A stretch of DNA of 64,000 nucleotides from Candidatus Segatella violae. GTDB lineage: Bacteria; Bacteroidota; Bacteroidia; Bacteroidales; Bacteroidaceae. A program made the position numbers and the translations under genes. The notes beneath the pieces are model-generated. The model was not told the DNA's origin. It made no database searches and was given only the letters and a program-made list of their open reading frames with translations. The stretch spans positions 21,404 through 85,403 of the forward strand of contig DJSH01000029.1 of the NCBI GenBank assembly GCA_002440225.1. The letters run 5' to 3'. Of this stretch, positions 8,068-16,474 are shown piece after piece; the first letter of the stretch is position 1, and every line of letters starts with the position of its first letter.

Positions 8068-9429
8068 CTATAACAAGCCCAACTGATTGAGAAACACCAA
8101 GAGTATCAACAACGGACTCACGAATCTAATCAAGAACAGATAGATGCCGAAGAGCTTTCCTCGCAAGGTACCCCAGTTGGTAAACTCATCTTGCACGATT
8201 TTCTTAGGCACATACCATCCCAAGAAAAGACAGGTGAAGAATCCCGCTATCGGCAAGAATATCTGTCCAGTAACGAAGTCAAACCAGTCGAACAAGTTTT
8301 TACCCAGGAAGGTAAGTGTATCGGTCGCTCCCAAGGAAAGCGAACAGAAAGCACCTATCAAGGCGCAAGCCACCGTCACGATGAGTGCCCCCTTCTTGCG
8401 GTCAATCTTCAACTCCTCGTAGAAGAACGATGTGTTCACCTCATGGAGAGACATCAGAGAGGTCAAAGCCGCCACGGAAAGCAGCACATAGAAAAGCAAG
8501 GAGATAATCCATCCAATCACAGGCATTGACGCAAATGCCTCGTTGAAGACATTCGGCAAAGTGATGAAGATGAGCGAAGGACCGCTATCAGGCGACACGC
8601 CCACGGAGAAAGCCGCGGGGAAAATCATAAGACCAGCCAACACTGCCACCATCAGGTCGATGGCAGAAATCTGCAACGCCGACTTAAACAGGTTGGTCTG
8701 TCGACTGAAATACGAGGCGTATGTGCAGATGCAACCCATACCGATACTCATGGAATAGAAAGATTGCCCCAAGGCATTGAGGAACACACTATGATCCACC
8801 TTAGTGAAATCGGGTTTCAAAAGGAACTCGATTCCCTTTCCTGCGCCTGGCAACAGACAAGAAGCCACCACGATGATGAGCAGCAAGATAAACAAGAGCG
8901 GCATCATCACCTTGGAGGCCTTCTCGATACCACCACGCACACCATGGATAATAACAAAATGGCAAATCAAGAAAATTGCCACAGTCCACATCACGGGGCG
9001 TACAGGATCGGAAGAAAACACTTTGAAATAATTAGCCACGAAGGCTGGGTCGCCATGCAACTCACCCATGATGCTGGCATATACATACTGCAAGCACCAT
9101 CCTGAGACCACGGCATAATAGCCTGTAATCAAAAATCCGGTGAGCACTTCCAGATAACCAATCCATCTCCAAGGCGTACCATTGGAAAGTTTGGTGTAGG
9201 CACGTGCCGTATTGGAAGCACCATGACGACCAATGATAAACTCAGAAATCATACAAGGGATGCCCAACAAAAGCACGCATCCGATGTATACCAAAATAAA
9301 AGCTGCGCCACCTTCCTGACCAGCCATATATGGGAAGCGCCATACATTACCCAAACCTACGGCACCACCCGCTGTAGCAAGAATCATTCCTATCTTGCTA
9401 CCGAAACTTCCTCTATTTGTTTCTGCCAT
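8068..9429 (-). CDS. SNF-family sodium-dependent symporter (copy 2)
   Basis: A 453-residue paralog of the gene at 6589-7944. It has the same helix 1 signature GMILATAGGAVGLGNVWRFPYMAGQEGGAAF, the same helix 6 region LGQSFYSMSIGMGCICTYASYFSR and the same C-terminal pattern (FLGWYVPKKIVQDEFTNWGTLRGKLF). The two copies differ in many residues, so the duplication is not recent. It is the upstream gene of the pair; a 123-bp gap containing short AT-rich repeats separates them. Eleven or twelve membrane segments are expected. Differences in substrate between the copies are likely but cannot be judged here. Confidence 0.93.
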   Translation of the reverse strand: MAETNRGSFGSKIGMILATAGGAVGLGNVWRFPYMAGQEGGAAFILVYIGCVLLLGIPCMISEFIIGRHGASNTARAYTKLSNGTPWRWIGYLEVLTGFLITGYYAVVSGWCLQYVYASIMGELHGDPAFVANYFKVFSSDPVRPVMWTVAIFLICHFVIIHGVRGGIEKASKVMMPLLFILLLIIVVASCLLPGAGKGIEFLLKPDFTKVDHSVFLNALGQSFYSMSIGMGCICTYASYFSRQTNLFKSALQISAIDLMVAVLAGLMIFPAAFSVGVSPDSGPSLIFITLPNVFNEAFASMPVIGWIISLLFYVLLSVAALTSLMSLHEVNTSFFYEELKIDRKKGALIVTVACALIGAFCSLSLGATDTLTFLGKNLFDWFDFVTGQIFLPIAGFFTCLFLGWYVPKKIVQDEFTNWGTLRGKLFGIYLFLIRFVSPLLILLVFLNQLGLL

Positions 9430-9457
9430 TTTATTTACTTTCTCTATATTTTCGTTG

Positions 9458-9465
9458 CAAAATTA
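9458..9465 (-). promoter_or_regulatory. Candidate -7 box for the symporter pair
   Basis: The minus strand reads TAATTTTG, fitting TAnnTTTG, 29 bp before the copy 2 start. No clear -33 TTTG lies at the right distance. Confidence 0.4.
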
Positions 9466-9574
9466 TAAAATAATTCCGACATAAACGTATAAACCGAAAG
9501 CAAATTATGCAGAAACGTTAATATTTATGCGTTTTCTTAACTTTTAGCACATGATTTTGTGCTATTCCGTATGT

Positions 9575-10075
9575 TTATCGATACACTTCGGGCAAAGTAT
9601 CCCGCCATTCAGAAAAGGGATTTTCCAAGAGATGAGAGTTGTAAAATCGTTTATCACCTGTCACCTCCAAACCAATGAAATTAGGTTTCTCATACGCCTC
9701 GGTCTCACTGCCCAGTTCCACCTCAGCCATCACCAAACCTTCGTTGGCACCATAAAACTCGTCTACCTCGAAAGTATGGCTGCCACTCTTCACTAGATAG
9801 CGACGCTTGTCGATGACACCACCCTTGCAAAGTTGCAGGAGATGCTTCGCCTCGTCCATCGTTATCTCTTTCTCAAACTCATAGCGGGTCATACCGCCAT
9901 TCACCGACTTGCCCTTGATAGTAAGGTAAGCCTTGTCGTCTCGTGTGCGAACTCGCACGGTTGCCCCCTCGGCAGGAATATAACCCTGCTGGATATGGCT
10001 ACTAGAAAAGGCGGCGCTCTTGTAAGCGTCGCCCTTCTTGACGAGGAATTTTCTTTCTATTTCCAGTCCACTCAT
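9575..10075 (-). CDS. CYTH domain protein
   Basis: A 166-residue soluble protein of the CYTH family (CyaB adenylate cyclase/thiamine triphosphatase fold). The signature ExExK is seen at the N-terminus as EIERKFLV. Charged tunnel residues follow: RVRTRDDKAYLTIKG, RYEFEKEI, KRRYLV and FEVDEF. Family members hydrolyse triphosphate compounds, including inorganic triphosphate, with a divalent metal; the substrate here is unknown. I chose the ATG at 10075 because the extra 15 residues upstream do not belong to the fold and the family signature begins right after this start. The short membrane-protein gene lies 60 bp upstream in the same direction. Confidence 0.88.
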   Translation of the reverse strand: MSGLEIERKFLVKKGDAYKSAAFSSSHIQQGYIPAEGATVRVRTRDDKAYLTIKGKSVNGGMTRYEFEKEITMDEAKHLLQLCKGGVIDKRRYLVKSGSHTFEVDEFYGANEGLVMAEVELGSETEAYEKPNFIGLEVTGDKRFYNSHLLENPFSEWRDTLPEVYR

Positions 10076-10135
10076 AATTTTCAAGTTAAGAGTTAGAAGC
10101 TCGGAGATTTTCTCCTTCACCTCTCTTCATTTACA

Positions 10136-10285
10136 TTAGGCAATCGTAGCAGAGTAAACAGCGAAGATGATAGCCAAAACTATCAATGCGCCGAAAATCC
10201 ACTTGATCACTTTCTCGCCTTTTGCAGCTTGTTTCTTTTCATAAGCCTCATGCTTGGCTCTTCTTAAATCTTTATTTCCACTCAT
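10136..10285 (-). CDS. Small single-pass membrane protein, 49 residues
   Basis: A short reading frame starts with ATG at 10285 and stops at 10136. The first 26 residues are strongly charged (MSGNKDLRRAKHEAYEKKQA at the start). They are followed by one hydrophobic segment of about 19 residues (WIFGALIVLAIIFAVYSAT) and almost no tail, so the N-terminus should face the cytoplasm. It fills the gap between prfB and the CYTH gene in the same direction with tight spacing, which supports a real gene. No function is known to me. Small proteins with this layout often bind or modulate larger membrane complexes, but that is only inference. Confidence 0.7.
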   Translation of the reverse strand: MSGNKDLRRAKHEAYEKKQAAKGEKVIKWIFGALIVLAIIFAVYSATIA

Positions 10286-10344
10286 AGCCGTAACTTTTTA
10301 GGTTGTTATTGTTGTATATTACAAGTGAAGCATTGTTACACGCC

Positions 10345-11472
10345 TCACTCTTCACTCTCATCTGCAGTAGGGAACTCCATGAGGTATGCCTTGATGAAGC
10401 CATCAATCTTGCCGTCCATCACGCCATCCACATCCGAGGTCTGATAGCCCGTGCGATGATCTTTCACACGACGGTCGTCAAACACGTAGCTTCTTATCTG
10501 GCTTCCCCACTCTATCTTCTTCTTGCCAGCCTCTATCTTAGCCTTTGCCTCCAGGCGCTTCTTCATGGCGCGGTCGTAGAGTTGACTCTTCAAGAGCAAG
10601 AGAGCCTTGGCACGGTTCTTTGGCTGGTCGCGCGTCTCGGTGTTCTCGATGAGGATTTCCTCTTCCTCGCCCGTGTCTGGGTCGGTATACCAGTAGCGCA
10701 AGCGCACACCCGACTCCACCTTGTTGACATTCTGACCACCGGCACCGCTCGAACGGAAGGTATCCCAAGACAACTTGGCTGGGTCTACATACACCTCGAT
10801 AGTATCATCCACCAAAGGAGTGACAAAGACGGAGGCAAAACTTGTCATTCGCTTGCCCTGGGCATTGAAAGGAGAGACACGTACCAAACGATGCACACCA
10901 TTCTCGCTCTTCAGGTAGCCATAGGCATACTCACCGCCCTCGATGGTCATGGTCACGCTCTTGATGCCAGCCTCATCACCTTCCTGCATATCGGTGATTG
11001 TTACCTTGTAGCCATGAGCCTCAGCCCAGCGCATATACATACGCATCAGCATCGAAGCCCAGTCCTGGCTCTCGGTGCCACCTGCGCCGGAATTTATCTT
11101 GAGCACGCAGTCCATCGGATCTTCCTTCTGGCGCAACATGTTCTTGAGTTCCAAGTCCTCAATGGCCTTGATTGCCTTATCGTAGTCGGCATCAACTTCC
11201 TCCTCGGTCACCATATCATCCTTGTAGAAATCAAAGGCTAGCTTGAGCTCGTCGGCATAGAGGCGTACTGTCTTATAACCGTCGAGCCATTTTTGGATAC
11301 CTTTTACTTTCTTCATCTGCTCCTGCGCATACTTGGGGTCTTCCCAAAAGTCAGGAGCTTGGGTACGGAGCTGCTCCTCCTCAAATTCCACTTTCTTCTG
11401 GTCTATATTGAGATAGCGATGAAGGGCATCCGCACGCTCCATCACATCTTTCAATTGGTCAGCTGTAATCAT
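10345..11472 (-). CDS. prfB: Peptide chain release factor 2
   Basis: RF2 ends translation at UGA and UAA stop codons. The 375-residue protein has the stop-codon reading tripeptide SPF (VRVSPFNAQGKRMTSF) and the peptidyl-transferase motif GGQ (RSSGAGGQNVNKVESGVRL). The internal UGA that many bacteria use for a programmed +1 frameshift near codon 25 is absent: codons 19-24 read CGC TAT CTC AAT ATA GAC and continue in frame. RF2 autoregulation by frameshifting is therefore missing here. It lies 52 bp after the acyl-CoA ligase gene in the same direction. Confidence 0.97.
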   Translation of the reverse strand: MITADQLKDVMERADALHRYLNIDQKKVEFEEEQLRTQAPDFWEDPKYAQEQMKKVKGIQKWLDGYKTVRLYADELKLAFDFYKDDMVTEEEVDADYDKAIKAIEDLELKNMLRQKEDPMDCVLKINSGAGGTESQDWASMLMRMYMRWAEAHGYKVTITDMQEGDEAGIKSVTMTIEGGEYAYGYLKSENGVHRLVRVSPFNAQGKRMTSFASVFVTPLVDDTIEVYVDPAKLSWDTFRSSGAGGQNVNKVESGVRLRYWYTDPDTGEEEEILIENTETRDQPKNRAKALLLLKSQLYDRAMKKRLEAKAKIEAGKKKIEWGSQIRSYVFDDRRVKDHRTGYQTSDVDGVMDGKIDGFIKAYLMEFPTADESEE

Positions 11473-11524
11473 TAATTTACTTTGAACTTTAAGATTTTAA
11501 CTTTTTACTTTATGATTAGTGACT

Positions 11525-13333
11525 TTATTCTGCATACATCGCCTCTATCTCAGCCTTGTAGTTCTTGTTGATGATAGGGCGACGTAGCTTCAGCGTGTTG
11601 GTCAACTCACCCGACTCCATCGAGAAGTGATGAGCCAAGAGGGTGATGCGCTTGATTTGCTCATAGTAAGCCAAGTGCTGCTGAAGTATTTGGATGCGGT
11701 CCATCAGCATTTTCTGCACTTTCTCGTTGGCACACAAATCCTCACGACAGGTGAAGGTGATGTGATGCTCACGAGCCCAATCTTCCACCAGTCGGAACTC
11801 AGGAACGACGAGGGCTGAGACGAACTTGCGCTGATCGGCGATGACTGCCACCTGGTCGATGAACTTATCCACCAAGAGCAACGACTCAACCTGCTGCGGA
11901 GCGATATACTTACCGTTGGAGGTCTTAAACAAGTCCTTGATGCGCTCGGTGAGGTAAAGCTCGCCATCCTTCAGATAGCCAGCGTCGCCCGTATGGAAGA
12001 ATCCATCTTTGTCGAACGCCCTGGCATTGGTGGTGTCACGATGATAATAACCCTTGGTGATGGTAGGTCCCTTGAGCAAGACTTCATTGTCCTCGCCAAT
12101 CTTGATTTGGATGCTGGAGATCGGACGCCCCACAGAACCGATGGTGTACTTGGTATCAAGATGATCGCAAGATACGGTAGCCAAACTCTCAGTCAAACCA
12201 TACCCCACCACCATGCCGATGCCCACGGAGTGAACAAACTCCTCTACCTCAGGGCTTACGTATGCACCAGCCGTCGGGAAAATGTTAGGGTTCTCCAAGC
12301 CCAACTGCTTGCGCACCATGCTCAGCACTGTCTTGTTGAGGAACTTATATTCCAGCTCCAAGGTGATAGGCGGACGCTTACCATTGGCTAGGTATTCGAT
12401 ATTGCGCTTTCTACCCACAGCCAAGGCATGACGGAAGATTTTCTGCTGCACAGGGCTGGCATCATCCATCTTAGCCTTCACGGCGATGTACACTTTCTCC
12501 CAGAAACGTGGCACACTACTCATTGCCGTAGGATGCACCTCACGCATCGCCTCCTGAATCTCATGTGGATTGGTATTGATGAAGAGACGTGCACCCTCGC
12601 TCATGGCTAGATAAGCCCAACCTCGCTCAAAGATATGGGTGAACGGCAGGAAGTTGATGACACGGTCCTTATCGGTCAGAGGCACGCACTCATTGTTAGC
12701 CTTCAAGGCTGCATAATACTGACCGTAAGTCAACATCACGCCCTTGCTATCGCCCGTGGTACCACTGGTATAGAGGATGTTAGCCAAATCGTCCATGCTC
12801 GCCTGCTTGTAGAGTTCCTCCACCTCGGTTTGGCGAGGAAGGTTCTCACCCAACTTCAAGAAATCCTTGTAGTAAAGGGCTGCGGGGTCGTGGGTACTGA
12901 TGCGCACGCTGGAATCGAAGATGATGATGCGCTCCAACGATGGACAGAGGGCGAAGACACGATGCGCCTTGTCATATTGCTCCTGTTCGCCCACGAAAAG
13001 GAAGCGAACCTGACCATCATTGATCATATATTGTATCTGCTGCTCGCTGCTGGTGGCATAGAAAGGGATGGAAGTCACCCTTATGCCATACGCACCAAAG
13101 TCGGTGTACAGATAGTGTACACAGTTCTGCGCGAAGACAGCAATCTTGTCGTGAGGTTTTGCGCCCAAGTTCAAGAGGGCGTTGCTAACTTGTTTCACTC
13201 TCAGAGAGAACTGATTCCATGAAACCGTCTGCCATTGATCACCACCAAACTTCTTGAAGGTAAGCGCAGGCTTATCTCCATATTTCTTTGCCAGGTCGTG
13301 GATCAACACCGAAAGATGACTATTAATTTGCAT
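11525..13333 (-). CDS. Long-chain acyl-CoA ligase (AMP-forming)
   Basis: A 602-residue adenylate-forming enzyme that activates fatty acids with ATP and coenzyme A. The ATP-binding P-loop motif is LYTSGTTGDSKGVMLTYGQ at about residues 188-206. Later motifs include VGYGLTESLATVSCD, the hinge-region KDGFFHTGDAGYLKDGELYLTERIKDLFKTSNGKYIAPQQVE, and a C-terminal domain with a Lys in LTNTLKLRRPIINKNY. It resembles the FadD15/FAA type with a large N-terminal domain. No signal peptide is seen, so it should act at the inner face of the membrane, probably to recycle or import fatty acids. The promoter upstream is close to consensus. Confidence 0.93.
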   Translation of the reverse strand: MQINSHLSVLIHDLAKKYGDKPALTFKKFGGDQWQTVSWNQFSLRVKQVSNALLNLGAKPHDKIAVFAQNCVHYLYTDFGAYGIRVTSIPFYATSSEQQIQYMINDGQVRFLFVGEQEQYDKAHRVFALCPSLERIIIFDSSVRISTHDPAALYYKDFLKLGENLPRQTEVEELYKQASMDDLANILYTSGTTGDSKGVMLTYGQYYAALKANNECVPLTDKDRVINFLPFTHIFERGWAYLAMSEGARLFINTNPHEIQEAMREVHPTAMSSVPRFWEKVYIAVKAKMDDASPVQQKIFRHALAVGRKRNIEYLANGKRPPITLELEYKFLNKTVLSMVRKQLGLENPNIFPTAGAYVSPEVEEFVHSVGIGMVVGYGLTESLATVSCDHLDTKYTIGSVGRPISSIQIKIGEDNEVLLKGPTITKGYYHRDTTNARAFDKDGFFHTGDAGYLKDGELYLTERIKDLFKTSNGKYIAPQQVESLLLVDKFIDQVAVIADQRKFVSALVVPEFRLVEDWAREHHITFTCREDLCANEKVQKMLMDRIQILQQHLAYYEQIKRITLLAHHFSMESGELTNTLKLRRPIINKNYKAEIEAMYAE

Positions 13334-13357
13334 AAGCTTTTATTTATAATATGACTG

Positions 13358-13388
13358 CAAAGATAATAGAAATCATAGACAATACAAA
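13358..13388 (-). promoter_or_regulatory. Promoter of the acyl-CoA ligase gene
   Basis: The minus strand reads TTTG (13388-13385), a 19-bp spacer and TATCTTTG (13365-13358), a consensus Bacteroidetes promoter 25 bp before the start codon. It may also serve prfB. Confidence 0.8.
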
Positions 13389-13429
13389 ATAAAAAGAGAT
13401 TTTTTCCTACTTATGTGCTCTTTTTTTCG

Positions 13430-13437
13430 TAACTTTG
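13430..13437 (+). promoter_or_regulatory. Candidate -7 box for the M20 gene
   Basis: TAACTTTG fits TAnnTTTG and lies 31 bp before the M20 start. A T-rich stretch stands in place of a clear -33 box. Confidence 0.5.
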
Positions 13438-13467
13438 CCCTCGATTTAACAAATAAGGGAGACTATT

Positions 13468-14580
13468 ATGACACAAGAAGAATATGTAAACGATGCAGTG
13501 ACGCTGCTCAAAAAGCTCATCGCCACCCCTTCAGTAAGCCGAAACGAGAAGGATGCAGCCGACATCATGGAGCAGACTATCCGCAGTTATGGCTTCGAGC
13601 CTCATCGGGAAGCGAACAACGTTTGGATTATCGACCCACATTGGGACGACAATCGCCCCACCCTTCTGCTCAACGCCCACATCGACACCGTGAAGCCTGT
13701 GGCGAGTTGGCAGCGAGATCCTTTCCACCCAGGAATTGAAATGCAAGAGATAGAGAACATCTCCGAGCAGGGCGACAAAGTCAGCAAAAGCGAAGAAACC
13801 CTCTATGGCTTGGGCAGCAACGATTGCGGCGGTGGTCTCTGCTCGCTCCTGCAGATGTTTCGCTTGTTGACCGAAAAGCCTCAGCAATACAACCTCATCT
13901 ATCTTGCCTCTGCCGAGGAAGAAATTTCGGGGAAGGATGGCATCAGCCGTGCCTTGCCGCTCCTCCCTCACATCGACCTTGCCGTGGTAGGCGAACCTAC
14001 GGGCATGCAACCAGCCGTAGCCGAAAAGGGATTGATGGTTTTGGATGTCATCGCCCATGGCAAGAGTGGACATGCGGCCCGCAACGAGGGTGTGAACGCC
14101 ATCTACGAAGCTCTCGACGACATGCGTTGGATTCGCGACTATAAGTTTGAGAAGGTAAGCGAATTCCTTGGTCCTACCAAGATGACGCTTACCGTGGTGA
14201 ACGCCGGCACCCAGCACAATGTAATCCCCGACAAGTGCACGATGCTCGTAGACATCCGCACCAACGAGTTCTACGACAACGAAGAAGTATACAAGTTTAT
14301 CTGCCAGCACCTCAAGAGCGAATGCAAGGCGCATAGTTTCCGCTTGAAGTCATCCCGCATCGACCCAGAGCATCCTCTCATCAAGAAATGTGTGGCAATG
14401 GGAATGAAGCCATTCGGCAGTCCTACGCTGAGCGACCAAGCCTTGATGTCGTTCCCATCCTTCAAGCTAGGTCCTGGCGAATCTTCCCGCTCCCATTCCG
14501 CCGACGAGTTCATCCGCATCAGCGAGATTCGCGATGCCATCGGGAAATATATCGAACTACTAGATGGAGCCATGATATAG
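13468..14580 (+). CDS. M20 family metallo-hydrolase (ArgE/DapE-like deacylase)
   Basis: A 370-residue cytoplasmic zinc deacylase. Metal and catalytic motifs are clear: HIDTV with the first His and Asp, GSNDCGG with the bridging Asp, the SAEEEISG pair of Glu (base and ligand), and VGEPT with the next metal residue. A dimerisation domain lies in the middle (about residues 175-280). ArgE, DapE and carboxypeptidase-type enzymes share this fold. In Bacteroidota one member removes a succinyl or acetyl group from citrulline or ornithine during arginine synthesis, and this gene is a candidate for that role, but the neighbours are not arginine genes. It stands alone on the plus strand and converges on the EnvC-like gene. 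Confidence 0.85.
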   Translation: MTQEEYVNDAVTLLKKLIATPSVSRNEKDAADIMEQTIRSYGFEPHREANNVWIIDPHWDDNRPTLLLNAHIDTVKPVASWQRDPFHPGIEMQEIENISEQGDKVSKSEETLYGLGSNDCGGGLCSLLQMFRLLTEKPQQYNLIYLASAEEEISGKDGISRALPLLPHIDLAVVGEPTGMQPAVAEKGLMVLDVIAHGKSGHAARNEGVNAIYEALDDMRWIRDYKFEKVSEFLGPTKMTLTVVNAGTQHNVIPDKCTMLVDIRTNEFYDNEEVYKFICQHLKSECKAHSFRLKSSRIDPEHPLIKKCVAMGMKPFGSPTLSDQALMSFPSFKLGPGESSRSHSADEFIRISEIRDAIGKYIELLDGAMI

Positions 14581-14654
14581 AAGCAACATAGATGACATAG
14601 ACGAAATAGACAACATTAACAACAAAACGATACACCCAACATAAACAAGAAATA

Positions 14655-14700
14655 CAAAAAAGCGCAGATAGCTCAACAAATAGCCATCTGCGCTTTTACT
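14655..14700. terminator. Bidirectional terminator between converging genes
   Basis: A 16-bp stem AAAAGCGCAGATAGCT/AGCCATCTGCGCTTTT with one mismatch and an eight-base loop. It is flanked by an A run on the left and TTTT on the right, so it works for both the M20 gene and the EnvC-like gene. Confidence 0.88.
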
Positions 14701-14725
14701 ATATTTGCATTTTATCTTTCAAGTT

Positions 14726-16474
14726 TTATCTTCCCAGCCAAGCCTCAGGGTTCAACTTGGCGGTCTCCTTGCGAAGCTGGAACTGGAGGATGTTGTCGGA
14801 GCCTACGGCACCGAGTGCCTGGCGGGTACTTACCTTCTGTCCCTTGTGCACGCTTACCGACTTTAGGTTGCAGTATACGGAGATGTAGGCACCATGGCGA
14901 ACCAACACGTTCCACATGCCACCATACCCAAAGACGGCACTCACCTCACCATCGTAGATGCTGCGAGCCACACATCCAGGCTTGCCCTGTATGTTGATGC
15001 CCTTGTTATCGAGCGTCACGCCAGTCAATCCCTGTACATTATACTGGCCAAAGTGGCTCACTACACGATAGGTGCCACTGATAGGCATTGGCAAACGACC
15101 ACGGTTTGCCTCGAAGCCACCGCTCAACATGCGGTCTACGGAACTCAAGGTACTAGCCTCCTGCGCCTCCTTCTTGGCAGCAGCGATTTCACGAGCCTGT
15201 CGCTCAGCATCAGCCTTTGCCTTCAACTCGGCAGCCTGGCGATCGGCCTCGGCCTTCTTGGCAGCTTGTTCGGCGGCAGCTTGACGGGCAGCTTGCTCGG
15301 CGGCGGCACGCCGGGCAGCCTCTGCGGCAGCACGAGCCTTGGCTTGCGCCTTAGCCTTTGCCTGGGCGGCAGCTTGGGCAGCAGCTTCTTCCTGTGCCTT
15401 ACGGGCAGCCTCGGCAGCTAGCCTAGCTTCCTCGGCAGCCTTGCGACGAGCGGCTTCGGCGGCAGCTTCACGCGCCTTTGCCTCTGCTATTCGACGAGCA
15501 TTCTCACGAGCTGCAGCCTCGGCAGCAGCCTTCTTTCGAGCCAGTTCCTCTGCACGTTTCTTGGCAGCGGCGGCAGCGGCGGCCTTGCGTTGTGCCTCGG
15601 CAACGGCACGGGCACGGGCCTTTGCCACCTCTTGGGCTATCAAGCGATCGATTTGTGCATTGATGGCAGCATCTTTCTGCCGCTGGTCGGCAATGACAGC
15701 TTGTATGGTTTTCTGTTGTTTCTGCAATCCTTGCACCATCACCTGCTGTTGGCTCTGCTTGCCCTCAAGCACCGTTTTCTCTTGCTTACCTTTATATAAG
15801 AGGTTGCTCTTGTGCCCCTTTACGTTCTGCAATTGCTTATGTTTGTCGTTTACCTGAACCTGCTTCGCCTTCACCGCTTCGCCTTGCACCTTTTGATAAG
15901 AAGAGTATTGGCGGATGAAGGACAGACGACGATACATCTGTGTCAGGTTCTTGGCACTGAAGATGAACATCAGCTTGTCTTGCACCGTATGATGTCGACT
16001 CATATAGCGCATGGAGCGGATATACTTGTTCTTGCGATCTTGCAATTGCTGCTGAAGGGTCTTCAACTGAGCTTGCAAGATGCCGATATTTCCGTCAATG
16101 TGATGGATGTCTTTCTGTATGCCATCTATCTTCTTCTGACTTTGGTCGATTTCACCATTGAGCACCATCAAGTCTTCCAGACGCTTCTTTACATCTGCCT
16201 GATTCTGTCGTAGCGCCAGTTCCTGCTCCTTGATTTTCTTTTGGATGGTAGCACGCTGTCCCTGCAAGCCTCGGATGTTGGCATTGCTATAAGTTGCTGC
16301 CTTGCGCTCAGCCTTGGTTGGTGCTTTGGTCGACACTCTGGCTGAAGCTTTGGACTGTGGTTTGCGAGAAGCCGCTACAGTTTTTCTCACCGTCTTTTTC
16401 TGTACAGTTTTCTTCTGCGCAAAAGGCGACAGCGAGAAGGTGATTGCCAATATAAATAATAAGATTCGTCTCAT
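14726..16474 (-). CDS. EnvC-like murein hydrolase activator, peptidase M23 domain
   Basis: A 582-residue exported protein. A signal peptide (residues 1-19) and a Lys/Arg/Thr-rich stretch are followed by a long coiled coil (about 65-270). Next comes a low-complexity Ala/Lys/Arg/Glu segment (about 280-450), and finally a LytM/M23 domain (about 465-582). The M23 core is degenerate: I see GVTLDNKGINIQG and VLVRHGAYISVYCNL, but not the full HxGxD and HxH zinc set. That agrees with EnvC-type activators, which switch on cell-wall amidases at division sites rather than cut the wall themselves. Its start overlaps the stop of the DUF4292 gene by one base (TAATG). Confidence 0.87.
   Translation of the reverse strand: MRRILLFILAITFSLSPFAQKKTVQKKTVRKTVAASRKPQSKASARVSTKAPTKAERKAATYSNANIRGLQGQRATIQKKIKEQELALRQNQADVKKRLEDLMVLNGEIDQSQKKIDGIQKDIHHIDGNIGILQAQLKTLQQQLQDRKNKYIRSMRYMSRHHTVQDKLMFIFSAKNLTQMYRRLSFIRQYSSYQKVQGEAVKAKQVQVNDKHKQLQNVKGHKSNLLYKGKQEKTVLEGKQSQQQVMVQGLQKQQKTIQAVIADQRQKDAAINAQIDRLIAQEVAKARARAVAEAQRKAAAAAAAKKRAEELARKKAAAEAAARENARRIAEAKAREAAAEAARRKAAEEARLAAEAARKAQEEAAAQAAAQAKAKAQAKARAAAEAARRAAAEQAARQAAAEQAAKKAEADRQAAELKAKADAERQAREIAAAKKEAQEASTLSSVDRMLSGGFEANRGRLPMPISGTYRVVSHFGQYNVQGLTGVTLDNKGINIQGKPGCVARSIYDGEVSAVFGYGGMWNVLVRHGAYISVYCNLKSVSVHKGQKVSTRQALGAVGSDNILQFQLRKETAKLNPEAWLGR

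Noticed and set aside
11390..11472. RF2 programmed frameshift site
   Set aside because: The gene is in one frame through codons 1-40; no internal UGA in the slippery context.
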